From contig CBDCAA010000007.1 in assembly GCA_965213855.1 (NCBI GenBank), forward strand, positions 806,001 through 870,000: a DNA stretch of 64,000 nt. Direction: 5' to 3'. The number at the start of each line of letters is the position of its first letter. Positions within the stretch are counted from its first letter, which is position 1. Position numbers and translations under genes: made by a program. Below the pieces are notes generated by a model, which was not told where the DNA came from, made no database searches, and was given only the letters and a program-made list of their open reading frames with translations. This document shows, in pieces, positions 16,911-28,910 of the stretch. This DNA is from JBBROS01 sp965213855. Lineage in GTDB: Bacteria; Pseudomonadota; Alphaproteobacteria; Acetobacterales; Acetobacteraceae.

Positions 16911-18115
16911 GCGGCATCACGGCACCCGAGACCACCGCTGCCGCCCCGCTGCCGCCCCGCCGCAGCCCCGGCCTGCTGAAGGCAAGCCTGCGCCAGTACG
17001 GCATGCTGCTGTCGCTGTTCGCCATCATGGCGTTCTTCGAGATCGCCACGAACGGCACCCTGCTGCGGCCGCTCAACCTGACCAACCTGGTGCTGCAGAA
17101 CAGCTACATCGCCGTCATGGCGCTGGGCATGCTGCTGGTGATCGTCACGGGCCATATCGACCTCTCGGTCGGCTCGGTCGCCGGCTTCGTCGGTGCGCTC
17201 GCCGCCGTGCTGATGGTGCAGTACGAGCTGCCGCTGCTGCCGGCGACGGTGCTGTGCCTGCTGTGCGGCGCCGCCATCGGCGCGGCCCAGGGCGCGTTCG
17301 TCGCCTATGTGAAGATCCCCTCCTTCATCGTCACGCTGGCGGGGATGCTGGTGTTCCGCGGCCTGATGCTGACCCTGCTCGGTGGCCAGTCCGTCGGCCC
17401 GTTCCCGCCGCTGTTCCAGCGCCTCTCCTCGGGCTTCTTGCCCGAATTCCTGGGCGAGCCCGGCGGCCTGCGCCTCTCCTCGCTGCTGCTCGGCGGCCTC
17501 GTCGCCCTCGTGCTCGTGGCGCTCAACGCCCGCAGCCGTGCCCGGCAGGTCGCGCACGGGCTGGAGCCGGAGCCGTTCGGCTTCTTTGCGGTCAAGAACG
17601 TGCTGATGGTCGCGGTCATCGCCGGGCTCACCTGGCTGATCGTCTCGCATCGCGGGCTGCCGAACGTGCTCGTCATCATGGCCGTGCTGATCGCGCTCTA
17701 TGCCTTCATGACGCTCCGCACCACCATCGGCCGCCAGGTCTACGCGGTCGGCGGCAACGAGAAGGCGGCCAAGCTGTCCGGCATCGCGACCGAGCGCCTG
17801 ACCTTCCTGACCTTCGTCAACATGGGCGTGCTGGCCGCGCTCGCCGGGCTGATCTTTGCCGCCCGGCTCAACACCGCGACGCCGAAGGCCGGCACGGGGT
17901 TCGAGCTCGACGTGATCGCCGCCTGCTTCATCGGCGGCGCATCCGCCTATGGCGGCGTCGGCCTGGTGTCGGGCGCCATCATCGGCGCCTTCATCATGGG
18001 GGTGATGAACAACGGCATGTCCATCCTGGGTATCGGCATCGACTACCAGCAGGTCATCAAAGGCTTGGTGCTGCTCGGCGCCGTCTGCGTGGACGTGTAT
18101 AACCAGCGGCGGTGA
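16907..18115 (+). CDS. gguB: Sugar ABC transporter permease (GguB/XylH type)
   Basis: Encodes 402 aa with about ten membrane helices. It contains the family segments VTGHIDLSVGSVAGFVGAL and YAVGGNEKAAKLSGI, and the C-terminal GGASAYGGVGLVSGAIIGAF. It forms the inner-membrane channel of the importer. The ATG overlaps the ATPase stop by 4 bp (ATGA), so translation is coupled; frames that run through from 16157 are antisense or out-of-frame shadows of the ATPase gene. The length of about 400 aa fits the XylH/GguB branch rather than the shorter RbsC branch. Confidence 0.93.
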   Translation: MSGITAPETTAAAPLPPRRSPGLLKASLRQYGMLLSLFAIMAFFEIATNGTLLRPLNLTNLVLQNSYIAVMALGMLLVIVTGHIDLSVGSVAGFVGALAAVLMVQYELPLLPATVLCLLCGAAIGAAQGAFVAYVKIPSFIVTLAGMLVFRGLMLTLLGGQSVGPFPPLFQRLSSGFLPEFLGEPGGLRLSSLLLGGLVALVLVALNARSRARQVAHGLEPEPFGFFAVKNVLMVAVIAGLTWLIVSHRGLPNVLVIMAVLIALYAFMTLRTTIGRQVYAVGGNEKAAKLSGIATERLTFLTFVNMGVLAALAGLIFAARLNTATPKAGTGFELDVIAACFIGGASAYGGVGLVSGAIIGAFIMGVMNNGMSILGIGIDYQQVIKGLVLLGAVCVDVYNQRR

Positions 18116-18208
18116 GCGGTCCGGCGCCAAGCGGCCCGGTGATAGGCCGCCGGAACCCTCGGCCCAGCCCCGTCTGTTGCCGGCGTCAGGTCGAAGGGGA
18201 GCGGGTGA

Positions 18209-19459
18209 TTGGGCCTTCTCGGGTATGGCGGGCTGTTGCTGCTGGCTTATCTGCTCAGCGACGACCGGCGACGGGTGCCGTGGCGGACGGTGCTGGGCGG
18301 GCTAGGCCTGCAATGGGTATTGGCTGCACTGCTGTTGCTGGTTCCGGCGTCGCGGCGGGGGTTGCTGCTGCTGAACGCCGCGGCGGACCGGCTGCAGCAG
18401 GCGACGGACCAGGGAACGGCCTTCGTGTTCGGCTATCTGGGCGGGGGCGCCGGCGGGGCGGCACTGCCGTTCATCGAGTCGCACCCGGGGGCGGCGTTCA
18501 TCCTGGCGTTCAAGATCCTGCCGCTGGTGCTGGTGATCAGCGCGATCGCGGCGCTGCTGTTCCACTGGGGCGTGCTGCAACGTCTGGTGGCGGTGTTCGC
18601 CGGGCTGCTGCGGCGGAGCCTGGGTGTCGAGGGCCCCTTGGCGGTCGCGGCGGCGGTGCACGTGTTCGTGGGCATGATCGAGGCGCCGCTGCTGATCCGG
18701 CCTTACTTGGCGGGGATGCAGCGGGGCGAGGTGTTCGCGATGATGACGTGCGGGATGGCGGGCGTCGCCGGGACGGTGATGGTGCTGTATGGCGCGGTGC
18801 TGTCGCCGGTGGTGCCCAACGCGCTCGGGCTGATCATCGCGGCGTCGGTCGTCAGCACGCCGGCGGCGTTGGCGGTGGGGGCGCTGATGGTGCCGTTCGG
18901 GCCGGGCGACGCGGGTGGGGAGTTGGCGGGGCTGGTGCGGGAGCGGGCTTCGAGCAGCGTCGACGCACTGATCCAGGGCACCGCGGACGGGGTGGGGCCG
19001 CTGGTGGGCATCCTGACCAGCCTGGTCGTGACGATCGCGCTGGTGGCGCTGGCCAACATGGTGATCGGCGCGCTGCCGCTGCCGGGCGGGCCGTGGACGT
19101 TGCAGGGGCTGTTCGCGCTGCCGCTGCGGCCGGTGGTGTGGGCGATCGGCGTGCCATGGTCCGAGAGCGGCGCGGCGGCGCTGCTGCTGGGGACGAAGAC
19201 GGTGCTGAACGAGTTTGTCGCCTATCTCGGGCTGGCCGGGCTGCCCGACGGCGCACTGTCGGCGCATAGCCGGCTGATCATGACGTTCGCGCTCTGCGGG
19301 TTCGCGAACTTCGGCAGCCTTGGGATTCTGGTCGGCGGCTTGTCGGCGATGATGCCGGAGCGCCGGAGCGAGTTGGCCGGGCTCGGGCTGCGCTCACTGG
19401 TCTCAGGCACGATCGCGACATGTCTCAGCGGGGCGGTTGCGGGTGTGATGATTCGGTGA
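18209..19459 (+). CDS. Concentrative nucleoside transporter (CNT/NupC family)
   Basis: Encodes 416 aa, an inner-membrane symporter that imports nucleosides with H+ or Na+. Family landmarks are ATDQGTAFVFGYLGGG, FILAFKILPLVLVISAI, the central VFVGMIEAPLLIRPYL with MTCGMAGVAGTVM, and the C-terminal GTKTVLNEFVAYLGL followed by LCGFANFGSLGILVGG. Start is TTG at 18209, preceded by AAGGGGA about 10 bp upstream; the GTG at 18205 is out of frame. It begins 93 bp after the sugar permease and may be read from the same transcript. Confidence 0.9.
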   Translation: MGLLGYGGLLLLAYLLSDDRRRVPWRTVLGGLGLQWVLAALLLLVPASRRGLLLLNAAADRLQQATDQGTAFVFGYLGGGAGGAALPFIESHPGAAFILAFKILPLVLVISAIAALLFHWGVLQRLVAVFAGLLRRSLGVEGPLAVAAAVHVFVGMIEAPLLIRPYLAGMQRGEVFAMMTCGMAGVAGTVMVLYGAVLSPVVPNALGLIIAASVVSTPAALAVGALMVPFGPGDAGGELAGLVRERASSSVDALIQGTADGVGPLVGILTSLVVTIALVALANMVIGALPLPGGPWTLQGLFALPLRPVVWAIGVPWSESGAAALLLGTKTVLNEFVAYLGLAGLPDGALSAHSRLIMTFALCGFANFGSLGILVGGLSAMMPERRSELAGLGLRSLVSGTIATCLSGAVAGVMIR

Positions 19460-19582
19460 CAACAGACAATAAACAAACATAACAAAAGAAAGGGGTCTGT
19501 TCATTTTCCCCTAACGTGGCAGAACGCCCGCGTCGCGCGCGGCCATTCGGGTCTGCGTCCAGTCGTCTCGGGGAGAGCCGTC
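19460..19582 (+). promoter_or_regulatory. AT-rich leader upstream of the beta-helix gene
   Basis: After the CNT stop, positions 19462-19515 drop sharply in GC (runs such as AATAAACAAACATAAC), unlike anything around them. This is a likely promoter region for the beta-helix gene, but I cannot fix a -35/-10 pair with confidence. An RBS-like GGGGAGAG precedes the ATG. Confidence 0.35.
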
Positions 19583-21991
19583 ATGGCTACATTAACTGTT
19601 GGTGCAAACCAAACCTATTCCACTATCGAGTCGGCCGTGAGTGCAGCCCAGAGTGGTGACACGATCAATGTGCAGGCCGGTTTCTACATAAACGACTTCG
19701 TAACAGTGAATAAAAATCTGACACTCAACGCGGTGGGCGGGACGGTCACGCTCGATGCGACGCAATCGCCACCGGATGGGAAGGCGATCCTCGATGCGGG
19801 CGGGTCGGGCGTCACGGTCGCGATCAACGGGTTCGCGTTCACCGGGGCCGCGGTCAGCAGCGGGAACGGCGCCGGGATCCGGTATGAGGGCGGCACGCTC
19901 AACATCGCCAACTCCCATTTTTACGGTAACGAGGATGGCATCCTGGGCGCGCCCGACCCGAACGGGGTGATCACGATCGACCATTCGGAGTTCAACAACA
20001 ACGGTGCCGGGGACGGCTACACCCACAACATCTACATCGGCGACATCAACCAGTTCACGCTCACGAACAGCTATGTGCACGACGCGCTGGTGGGCCATGA
20101 GGTGAAGAGCCGGGCCGAGAACAACACGATCACGAACAACCGGATCCTCGACAATACGAGCAACGCCTCCTACGAGATCGACCTGCCGAATGGCGGCAAC
20201 GCCACGATCTCGGGCAATACGATCCAGCAGAGCACGGCCAGCCAGAACCCCAACATCATCGCCTATGGCGAGGAGGGCAGCCTGCATGGCGGCACCGCCC
20301 TGTCGGTGTCGGGCAACACGATCGTCAACGATCTGGGCCGCGGCCCGGCGCTGTGGAATGCAGGCAGCGCGACGGCGACGTTCTCGAACAACGCGGTGTA
20401 CGGGTTCGGGTCCAACGCGCTGGTGAACGGGGCGGCCAATTCGAGCGGGACCACGGTGCTGGGCAGCCGGCCGACGCTCGACACCTCGGCGCCGTACACC
20501 GTCCCGACGGCTCCGGCCGCGACCGGTGCGGGGCTGGTGATCAATGTCGCCGAGGACGCCTACCAGGGCGACGCGCAGTTCACGGTGAGCGTGGATGGCG
20601 AGCAGCTCGGCGGTGTCTATACGGCCACCGCGTCGCATGCGGCCGGGCAATCGCAGGCGGTGACGGTGGCGGCGTCGCTTTCGGCCGGGACGCACCTGGT
20701 CGGGGTGACGTTCCTCAACGATGCGTATGGCGGGTCCTCGGCGGCCGACCGCAACCTGTTCGTGACGGGCGAGAGCTATAACGGCGTGGCGATCGCGGGC
20801 GCGGCAGCGCCACTGCTGAACGACGGGACGGCGGCGGCGCTGATGAACACCGGGACCGTCGCGCAGCCTTCGACACCGTCGACCTCGGGGCTGGTGCTGA
20901 CGGTGTCCGAAGATGCGTATCTCGGCGACGCCGAGTTCCTGGTGACGATCGATGGGGCGCAGACGGGCGTCTATTCCGCGACGGCGTCGCACGCGGCCGG
21001 CCAGTCGCAGGCAATCACGGTCGCCGGTGCGCTGTCGGCTGGGTCGCACACGGTGGGGGTCAGCTTCATCAACGACCTGAGCGGCAGCGGGGCGGGGCAG
21101 GACCGAAATCTGTATGTGCAGGGAGCGAGCTACAACGCGACGGCGATCGCCGGGGTCGCGATGCCGCTCTTTTCGGACGGGACGGATAGCTTCGCGGTGA
21201 CGGGGTCCGGCGCCGCAACTCCCGCGCCGACCCCGGCGCCAACCCCTGCGCCAACCCCTGCGCCGACCCCGGCGCCCGCGCCGCCCGTCAGCGCCCCCGT
21301 CACGAGCGGCGCGGGGCTGGTGGTGAACGTGGCAGAAGACGCCTATCTCGGCGACGCGCAGTTCACGGTGACGGTGGACGGCAAGGCGATGGGCGGAACA
21401 TACACGGCGACTGCGTCGCACGCGGCAGGACAGTCGCAGGCGGTGACGATCGCGTCGGTGTTGGGCAACGGGCCGCACCAGGTCGGCGTGAGCTTCATCA
21501 ACGACGCCTATGGCGGCACGAACAGCACGGACCGGAACCTGTATGTGACCGGTGCAAGCTATAACGGGACCGCGATCACGGGGGCTGCGGCGCCGCTGTT
21601 CTACAATGCGACGGACACGTTCACCGCCACCTCTGCGCTGGCCAGCACGGTCGTGTTGAACGTGGCCGAGGATGCGTATCAGGGCGATGCGCAGTTCACC
21701 GTGGCGGTGGACGGCAAGCAGGTCGGCGGGACATACACGGCGACCGCGTCCCATGCGGCGGGGCAGACGCAGGCGATCACGCTGGCCGGCATCCCCGAAA
21801 CCTTCAGCCCGCACGACGTGGCCGTCACGTTCCTGAACGACCTGTATCGCGGCACCCCGTCGACCGACCGCAACCTGTTCGTCGGCTCGGCCAGCATCGA
21901 CGGCCAGGCGGTCGCGGGTGCGGCGCTGAACCTCTACTCGGGCGGCACGCAACACCTCTCGATCGTCGCGCCGAGCACGTTCACGGGGTAA
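19583..21991 (+). CDS. Large beta-helix protein with four repeated carbohydrate-binding-like modules
   Basis: Encodes 802 aa. Residues 1 to about 290 form a right-handed parallel beta-helix (NNTITNNRILDNTSNAS, ISGNTIQQST), the fold of pectate lyases and related polysaccharide-active proteins. Then come four copies of an approximately 85-residue module near residues 316, 434, 576 and 688, each with EDAYxGDAxFxVxVDG, YTATASHAAGQSQA and a closing DRNLxVxGxSYNG. These look like the calcium-dependent CBM60-type xylan-binding domain. A TPAP tandem linker lies near residues 545-569. No N-terminal signal peptide is present, so export by a type I-like or other route, or a different start, is implied. 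A surface glycan role is inference; catalytic activity cannot be assigned. Confidence 0.75.
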   Translation: MATLTVGANQTYSTIESAVSAAQSGDTINVQAGFYINDFVTVNKNLTLNAVGGTVTLDATQSPPDGKAILDAGGSGVTVAINGFAFTGAAVSSGNGAGIRYEGGTLNIANSHFYGNEDGILGAPDPNGVITIDHSEFNNNGAGDGYTHNIYIGDINQFTLTNSYVHDALVGHEVKSRAENNTITNNRILDNTSNASYEIDLPNGGNATISGNTIQQSTASQNPNIIAYGEEGSLHGGTALSVSGNTIVNDLGRGPALWNAGSATATFSNNAVYGFGSNALVNGAANSSGTTVLGSRPTLDTSAPYTVPTAPAATGAGLVINVAEDAYQGDAQFTVSVDGEQLGGVYTATASHAAGQSQAVTVAASLSAGTHLVGVTFLNDAYGGSSAADRNLFVTGESYNGVAIAGAAAPLLNDGTAAALMNTGTVAQPSTPSTSGLVLTVSEDAYLGDAEFLVTIDGAQTGVYSATASHAAGQSQAITVAGALSAGSHTVGVSFINDLSGSGAGQDRNLYVQGASYNATAIAGVAMPLFSDGTDSFAVTGSGAATPAPTPAPTPAPTPAPTPAPAPPVSAPVTSGAGLVVNVAEDAYLGDAQFTVTVDGKAMGGTYTATASHAAGQSQAVTIASVLGNGPHQVGVSFINDAYGGTNSTDRNLYVTGASYNGTAITGAAAPLFYNATDTFTATSALASTVVLNVAEDAYQGDAQFTVAVDGKQVGGTYTATASHAAGQTQAITLAGIPETFSPHDVAVTFLNDLYRGTPSTDRNLFVGSASIDGQAVAGAALNLYSGGTQHLSIVAPSTFTG

Positions 21992-22009
21992 GGCGAAACC
22001 CGGCCGGCG

Positions 22010-22034
22010 CCTTCCTGCATCTGGCAGGGAAGGG
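22010..22034. terminator. Hairpin between convergent genes, likely bidirectional terminator
   Basis: CCTTCCTGC, loop ATCTG, then GCAGGGAAGG forms a stem with one bulge between the beta-helix gene and the convergent methyltransferase gene. No strong U-tract follows. Confidence 0.45.
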
Positions 22035-22070
22035 GGTGCGGTTCGTCGCCTTCATCGAGGCGCCGGGCCG

Positions 22071-22700
22071 TCACGCCGGCGGCGGTGCCCGCCCGATCAC
22101 GGCGAACAGGGGATCGCCGGCCGGCGCCGTGTGCGCCCGGGCCGTCACGTCCACCAACCCGGCCCCATGCATATACGCCGCCACCAAGCGCTGCTGGTCG
22201 CGGCCCGGCAGCGACTGCCAGATCGCGACGGCCTTGGTCGGGAAGCATCGGTTGCTGAACGTGACGATGAACGGTGCACCGGGCCGCAGCGTCCGGGCGA
22301 CCCCGCGGAACACCTCCACCGGACGCTGGAGATACTGCACCGACACGCAGCACGTCGCCGCATCCAGCGTGGCGGGCCCGAGCGGCAGGTCCGGCGCGTC
22401 ATTCAGGTCCTGCACGAACCACCGCGTCAGCCGCGGGTTCGCCGCCAACTCCTCCGCGCTCATGCCGTGCCCGACCACGGAGCGATATGCGACATCCTCC
22501 GGCAGGTGGCTGATCCAGCTGCTCATCAGATCCAGCAGGTCGCCACCCGGCGGCAACAGCTCCCGGTAGCACCGCGTGACGGCCGCGATGGCGCCATCGT
22601 CGATATGTGCCACGAACCGGGGCTGACGGTAGAAGTTTGGGTCGGGCGAGCGGTCCGCCTTGTCGAAGGCGGCTGCGGGAAGGCCTGCGATCTGGTCCAT
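22071..22700 (-). CDS. SAM-dependent methyltransferase-like protein
   Basis: Encodes 209 aa from the ATG at 22700 (MDQIAGLPAAAF); a longer frame to 22844 lacks conserved-looking sequence and would overlap the divergent gene. The protein resembles class I methyltransferases: LLDLMSSWISHLPEDV where motif I is expected, VVGHGMSAEELAANP, then DAATCCVSVQYLQRPVEVFR and the motif-III-like RTLRPGAPFIVTFSNRCFPT. The glycine-rich SAM loop is weak (DLMSS), so activity is not assured. The acceptor is unknown. It converges with the beta-helix gene and diverges from the following gene. Confidence 0.7.
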   Translation of the reverse strand: MDQIAGLPAAAFDKADRSPDPNFYRQPRFVAHIDDGAIAAVTRCYRELLPPGGDLLDLMSSWISHLPEDVAYRSVVGHGMSAEELAANPRLTRWFVQDLNDAPDLPLGPATLDAATCCVSVQYLQRPVEVFRGVARTLRPGAPFIVTFSNRCFPTKAVAIWQSLPGRDQQRLVAAYMHGAGLVDVTARAHTAPAGDPLFAVIGRAPPPA

Positions 22701-22851
22701 GCCTGCGATATGTGCAGTCGGTCGGGACGCGAAAGGGTGTCCCGCGGCGTCGTCCCCGGACGAGCCGAACCTTTCCCTACAGATCGAAACTAACCGTCCC
22801 CCTTCGACCGCGATACGCAGGGGCCAGGGTTGCATTCGGGACAACGGATCG

Positions 22852-23979
22852 ATGGCGCAGTTTCCGACGATGGTTCAGGCTGCCTTGCTGTTCGACCGTC
22901 TTGACCCCCTCGTTCTGGAAACGCTGATCGAAACCTTCGTCAGCCTGTCGGCCAACGGCGGCACCGCCTACAAAAGGATCGAGGCCAAGCCCGGCCTGTT
23001 CTACCGGCTGTTCGGCGGCGACGTCATGGTCACGGTCGAGTATGTCGGCAGCCCGGCGAAGGCGCAGGTGTTCGAAGCGGCGCTGGGCACGGTGTTCACC
23101 CAGATGACCAATCCGGGTGCCCGCGCCGCGGTCGCCCGGCACCGCTCCCACATCCTCGTCAACGTCCATCACGGCGCGCTGCCGCCGACCAACGAGATCT
23201 CGGCCCTGCTGGCCAAGATGAACCTCGCCGGCATGCTCCAGGGCGCCCAATCCCCGAACCAGTTCCATGAACGCCTGACGGTCTGCAGCGGCCTCGCGCT
23301 TCTCGCGCACAAGATGGGCAAGGCGTCCCTCGTTCACTGGACGCAGACCGACCACCTCCTGCCCGGCGACGTCTTCGCCCAGTTGGCGCTCGCGCCGCTG
23401 CCGAGCCTGCTCCATGTCCATCCGTTCCTGTTCAAGGGCGAGCCCGGCGCCGACGGCCGCGATCAGATGACCATCACGACGTTCGGCGCCAAGCACTTCG
23501 TCGGACGCGAGATCCACCTCGCCGCCAACCCGATGCCGTGGCACGAATCTTTGGGCTTGATCCTGACCTTCCTCAAGATCGCGACCGCCAAGAAGGGCTA
23601 CGTCATCCCCGACAATGACGTGTTCTGTGACGAGGCCGGGACCGTGAGCTGCCGTGTCCGCCACATCCCCCAAGGCGCCAAGTCGGACGGTATCGATGGC
23701 CCGCTCTACCGCCTCGAACTGCTCCATTCCCTGAAGCACGACGTCACGTCGCCCGACCACTTCACCCCCATCCGGACCTTCGACGACCGGACCGTCCCTG
23801 CAGACATCCTCAGCGACCTGGGCCGCGAGCGGGAGCCCGTCGTCGAGGACTGGCGCACCAGGCGGGAGATGGCCGAAGGGCTCGGCGGCCGCCTGGTGGT
23901 GCGGGAGCCGCCGCCGCCCCGCGACAACTTCGGCCCGCCCCGCGTCTTCGGCCGCAAGAAGCCCCAGACCGGCGCCTGA
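22852..23979 (+). CDS. Conserved hypothetical protein, 375 aa
   Basis: I do not recognise a named family. The ATG at 22852 starts MAQFPTMVQAALLFDRLDP. The protein appears soluble: mixed alpha/beta to about residue 290, with KPGLFYRLFGGDVMVTVEYV, GAKHFVGREIHLAANPMPWH and PDNDVFCDEAGTVSCRVRH. The last 75 residues are charged and Pro/Arg-rich, probably disordered. No signal peptide or membrane helix is seen. It is divergent from the methyltransferase gene with a 151-bp gap that should hold both promoters. Confidence 0.6.
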   Translation: MAQFPTMVQAALLFDRLDPLVLETLIETFVSLSANGGTAYKRIEAKPGLFYRLFGGDVMVTVEYVGSPAKAQVFEAALGTVFTQMTNPGARAAVARHRSHILVNVHHGALPPTNEISALLAKMNLAGMLQGAQSPNQFHERLTVCSGLALLAHKMGKASLVHWTQTDHLLPGDVFAQLALAPLPSLLHVHPFLFKGEPGADGRDQMTITTFGAKHFVGREIHLAANPMPWHESLGLILTFLKIATAKKGYVIPDNDVFCDEAGTVSCRVRHIPQGAKSDGIDGPLYRLELLHSLKHDVTSPDHFTPIRTFDDRTVPADILSDLGREREPVVEDWRTRREMAEGLGGRLVVREPPPPRDNFGPPRVFGRKKPQTGA

Positions 23980-24037
23980 CCCCAACGGCGGATCCCCGTC
24001 ATGCCCTGGCGCCACCACGCTCGCCCGCTATAGCGGA

Positions 24038-24080
24038 GTCAGCTCTGGGGCGTCAGCTCTGGGGTGTCAGCTCTGGGGCG

Positions 24081-24107
<27 letters not shown>
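24038..24107. repeat. Five tandem copies of a 14-bp unit at the 3' end of the glucosidase gene
   Basis: The unit GTCAGCTCTGGGGC occurs five times head to tail (starts 24038, 24052, 24066, 24080, 24094). Base 14 alternates C, T, C, T, C, so there is also a 28-bp period. The glucosidase stop codon (TGA, read on the minus strand) lies inside the fourth unit, and each unit carries the same potential stop. Because 14 is not a multiple of 3, copy-number change would alter the protein tail. Confidence 0.85.
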
Positions 24108-26798
<2,691 letters not shown>

Positions 26799-26906
26799 GG
26801 GCGGGGAGCGTAGCAGGCGGCGGGCAGCGGGCCAGCGGGTTTGTGCGGTGCGGGATCGGCGTCGACGGCTTGGATGGGCGTCACCGCGGACGGTGCTTGC
26901 GGTGGG

Positions 26907-28910
26907 TCACCCACCGTTGGCTGCTCCTGTGGATGGAGGGGAGAAGGAGGCGTCGGGCGCGGTCAGGGCCTGGATGCGAATGTATTCGCCGAGGGACCAG
27001 GCTTGGAAGGGGCAGCCGGCGGGGGTGTGCGGGGCGTCGCCATCGGCGATCTCGCTGATGTGGCCGAGGCCGGCTTGGTTCAGGTGGGCATCGAGGGGGG
27101 CGAGGAAGCGGGTTCGGGCTTCGGCGCGATGTTCGGGCGTGTCGCCGTGGGTGCGCAGCCAGGCTTCGACGAAGGGGCCGAGGAGCCAGGGCCAGACGGT
27201 ACCCTGGTGGTAGGCGCCGTCGCGTTCGCGGGGATTGCCGCGGTATCGCGGCTGATAGGCGGGATCGGCCGGGTCGAGGGTGCGGAGGCCCAGGGGGGTG
27301 AGGAGGCGGGCTTCGACGAGGTCGACGATCCGGCGGGCGAGGGCTGGGGGGACGACGGGGTAGGGGAGGCCGCCGACGGCGAAGATCTGATTGGGGCGCA
27401 CCTGGCGGGATTCGGTCTCGTCGCCGTCGACAAGGTCGAGCAGGCCTGACATCGCCGGGTCGGGGAAGCGCGCGAGGAGGCTCGCGCTCGCCTGGTCGGC
27501 GAGGGCGGTCCAGTCCGGCGCCTTGGGTGAGGCAGGCCAGGCGGCGGCGATGCGCAGCGCGTTGATCCAGAGCGCTTGGATCTCGACGGGCTTGCCGCGG
27601 CGGGGGGTGACGACCCAATCGCCGACCTTGGCGTCCATCCAGGTGAGTTGCTGGCCCGGCGCGCCGGCGCGGATCAGGCCGTCTGGGTCCATGCCGATGC
27701 CGAAGCGGACGCCGTCGCGGTAGGCGGCGAGGATGGTCCGGCAGGCGTCCTGCAGTCGCTCGGCGACGGCCGGGGCGGGTGCGCCGGCCTCCAGCAGGTC
27801 GTGGACGGCAATGACGAACCAGAGGCTGGCGTCCACGCTGTTGAACTCGGGCGGTGCGCCGGCGTCCGGAAAGCGGTTCGGGAGCATGCCGCCGTCGATG
27901 GTGGTGGACCAGGCGAGGAGGATCTGTTCGGCCAGGGCGCGGTTGGCGTCGGCGCGGGCCTGGGCGGCGAGGCTTGCGCGGGTGCTGGCGTCGGCAGGCG
28001 GGCGCGGCGTGAGGAGGAGGCCGCGGATGCTGATGAAGGTGTCGCGGCCCCAGTCGGTGAACCACGGGAACCCGGCAAGGAGAGTGGTGCGGGTGGCGAT
28101 GGTGGCGCGGTATTGGCGCGCGGATTGATCGAGGCCAGGGTTGGCGGCGCGCTCGGCGGCTTCGCTTTCCGCGAGGAGGCGGACGGGCCAGGCAGGGGCG
28201 GTGTCGGCGCGGAGGGCCAGGGTGGCGGGGCCGGCGAGGTCCCACGACAGGATGCCGGGGCTGGCGAGGTCCTCGGTGTCGTCGAGGCCGCGGGCGCGTT
28301 CCTCGGTGTAGAGGAAGCCGCGGAACCAGTCGGGGGCGGGCTGCCAGGCTCCGCCCCAGAGCGCAACCGGGGGCAGGCCGGGGTAGGGCTGCAGGCGGAC
28401 GAGGCCGGGATCGGGCCGGGCGCCGAGTTCGGCAGTGAAGTCGAACCCCGGGTTTTCGTGGTGGAGGGCGTGGTAGTCGCGGCCGGAGAGAAGCGGGCGG
28501 ACGCGCAGCGTGGCTGGCCCGGCGCCTGACCGGGTCCAGCGCAGGCAGGTCTGGCCGCCGGCGACGAGGATCTCCTGCGTTAACGTGCTGCCGTCCGGGA
28601 GGGCGAAGGTCCAGGTGGGCCAGGGGGTCGGCGTGAAGGCGGTGATGCGGCCGGCACCGTCGGGGTGGGTAACGCCCGGAGCGTAGTGCTGGCTGGTGAT
28701 CGGGACGTGCGGGCTGTCGGGCAGTTCGACCCAGGCCTCGATGCCGTTAACGAGGACGACGCGGCCGGCCGGGGTGTGGCTGAGCAGGAGGGCGTGGTAG
28801 CGACGGGTGCGCACGAGGCCGGCGGTGCCCGAGGCGAAGCCGCCGGCGCCATCGGCTTCGAGCCATTCGCGCTGGCCCGCGGCCGCCTCCGGACCGGTCG
28901 GTTCGGGCAT
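26907..28910 (-). CDS. Amylo-alpha-1,6-glucosidase / glycogen debranching-type protein
   Basis: Encodes 667 aa from ATG 28910. The N-terminal domain (LEADGAGGFASGTAGLVRTR followed by RYHALLLS) and the C-terminal GDE_C domain (GFPWFTDWGRDTFISIRGLL, GMLPNRFPD, FNSVDASLWFV, YHQGTVWPWLLGPFVEAWLR) are diagnostic of bacterial amylo-1,6-glucosidases that remove branch stubs from glycogen-like glucans. Candidate catalytic acids are in the WGRDTF and SVDASLWF segments. The ATG overlaps the TGA of the upstream secreted-protein gene (TGATG). It ends 108 bp before the GH63 glucosidase, completing a glucan-degradation pair. No signal peptide. Confidence 0.88.
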   Translation of the reverse strand: MPEPTGPEAAAGQREWLEADGAGGFASGTAGLVRTRRYHALLLSHTPAGRVVLVNGIEAWVELPDSPHVPITSQHYAPGVTHPDGAGRITAFTPTPWPTWTFALPDGSTLTQEILVAGGQTCLRWTRSGAGPATLRVRPLLSGRDYHALHHENPGFDFTAELGARPDPGLVRLQPYPGLPPVALWGGAWQPAPDWFRGFLYTEERARGLDDTEDLASPGILSWDLAGPATLALRADTAPAWPVRLLAESEAAERAANPGLDQSARQYRATIATRTTLLAGFPWFTDWGRDTFISIRGLLLTPRPPADASTRASLAAQARADANRALAEQILLAWSTTIDGGMLPNRFPDAGAPPEFNSVDASLWFVIAVHDLLEAGAPAPAVAERLQDACRTILAAYRDGVRFGIGMDPDGLIRAGAPGQQLTWMDAKVGDWVVTPRRGKPVEIQALWINALRIAAAWPASPKAPDWTALADQASASLLARFPDPAMSGLLDLVDGDETESRQVRPNQIFAVGGLPYPVVPPALARRIVDLVEARLLTPLGLRTLDPADPAYQPRYRGNPRERDGAYHQGTVWPWLLGPFVEAWLRTHGDTPEHRAEARTRFLAPLDAHLNQAGLGHISEIADGDAPHTPAGCPFQAWSLGEYIRIQALTAPDASFSPPSTGAANGG

